Part shown: positions 6,353 to 6,658 of the stretch, piece by piece | Layout: the number at the start of each line of letters is the position of its first letter | How positions within the stretch are numbered: the first letter of the stretch is position 1 | Origin: Gammaproteobacteria bacterium | GTDB lineage: Bacteria; Pseudomonadota; Gammaproteobacteria; Burkholderiales; Burkholderiaceae_C | Assembly: GCA_018903185.1 (NCBI GenBank) | Contig: JAHIQV010000488.1 | Location: forward strand, 1-6,658 | DNA: 6,658 nt | Direction: 5' to 3' | Translations under genes and position numbers: made by a program | The notes under the pieces: generated by a model | The model's database searches: none | What the model was told of the DNA's origin: nothing | The model's input: only the letters and a program-made list of their open reading frames with translations

Positions 6353-6368
6353 TCACGTTTTCACGTTT
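6353..6368. repeat. Perfect 8-bp tandem duplication ahead of the amidohydrolase
   Basis: TCACGTTT occurs twice back to back (AAACGTGA twice on the minus strand), directly upstream of the amidohydrolase Shine-Dalgarno and between that gene and the integrase relic. It could be a protein-binding direct repeat, a replication-slippage product or a scar. Nothing else in the window repeats it. Confidence 0.5.
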
Positions 6369-6393
6369 CGCAGCAGATCACGAACGCCGGTCT

Positions 6394-6658
6394 ATGAGCC
6401 CAATGCCCTGCAGGTCGTCGCCCAACCCCGGAAAACCCGACCAGGCAACGGGCTACACGGGCTCTCGCAAGCCAGCAGTTGGACCGCGTGCGTGAACGGG
6501 TTCTTTATAAACACTATCGCCTCGGGACGGAAGAGACCCCTTTGCAGGGGGTCGCTTTTTGTTCGCTGGCATGGACGCTCTGGGGTCATGCGGCATCCGC
6601 GCGAGATGGGTGCGAGCGAGGCACACACCCGGCCCAGGCGCATGCCGTCTGAGCGACC
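6394..6658 (+). pseudogene. Broken N-terminus of an integron-type tyrosine recombinase (IntI-like), continuing past the window
   Basis: Three plus-strand frames together spell the SAM-like N-terminal domain of integron integrases. From 6476 one frame reads QLDRVRERVLYKHYRLGTEE, close to the IntI1 stretch LDQLRERIRYLHYSLRTEQ. After a shift, from 6558, another frame reads FVRWHG, an extra RSGV, then MRHPREMGASE (compare IntI FIRFHGVRHPATLGSSE). A return to the first frame gives AHAV and then a stop where IntI proteins have HLAVER. Between the blocks the codons fit the usual AYVxWVRF only if two single-base losses are assumed. Upstream, ATG 6394 opens a third frame (MSPMPCRSSPNPGKP), which would need another shift at about 6470 to join. 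So it has several frameshifts and a stop, and cannot give a working enzyme. The core-binding start of a DNA recombinase is what remains; the catalytic domain, if any, lies to the right. Confidence 0.75.
6535..6560 (+). terminator. Terminator-like hairpin inside the integrase relic
   Basis: GACCCC and GGGGTC pair around a 7-nt loop (TTTGCAG), followed by GC and then TTTTT (6556-6560). This is the best intrinsic-terminator shape in the window. It lies exactly over the part of the integrase relic where the reading frame is lost, so it may be a by-product of decay. No plus-strand transcript ending here is evident. Confidence 0.4.

Noticed and set aside
6392..6643. Minus-strand open frame of 83 codons at the right edge
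   Set aside because: It is antisense to the integrase relic, shows no family features and crosses a terminator-like hairpin.

Overview
The window is GC-rich with dense, strongly G/C-ending codons. The gene types and protein wording fit a betaproteobacterium of the order Burkholderiales, probably Comamonadaceae (Hydrogenophaga/Acidovorax-like). That placement is an inference from style and recalled homologues, not from a marker gene.

Layout. (1) Positions 1-640, minus: the N-terminal 213 codons of an atypical NAD(P)-dependent epimerase/dehydratase, cut by the window edge. (2) A 72-bp divergent spacer with two perfect inverted repeats, then a LysR-type regulator (713-1594, plus), the natural candidate regulator of the divergent dehydratase. 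(3) Ten bases later, on the same strand, an AlkC-type DNA alkylation repair glycosylase with a C-terminal Ig-like domain (1605-2747). (4) A 204-bp spacer with an operator-like palindrome over a consensus -35 hexamer and a hairpin close to the next start. It leads to a small stand-alone CZB (chemoreceptor zinc-binding) domain protein (2952-3419, plus). (5) A hairpin-rich 154-bp convergent spacer that looks like a dispersed repeat. (6) A minus-strand UPF0149/YecA-like protein with a C-terminal SEC-C zinc motif (3574-4380). (7) A spacer with a hairpin terminator candidate, then a large minus-strand amidohydrolase of the D-aminoacylase type (4599-6335) with a good Shine-Dalgarno. (8) From about 6394 to the right edge, plus strand, the broken N-terminus of an integron-type tyrosine recombinase (IntI-like), spread over several frames.

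How the parts fit. The left half is ordinary chromosomal housekeeping and regulation: redox/sugar-type metabolism with its regulator, base excision repair, a zinc-sensor-like domain and a SEC-C protein. The right end is accessory: a decayed integrase next to a deacylase transcribed away from it, the same divergent geometry as integrase and first cassette in an integron. I found no attC-like site after the deacylase, so a true integron is not shown. The most notable observations are the integrase relic, the LysR-alkC pairing and the single-domain CZB protein.
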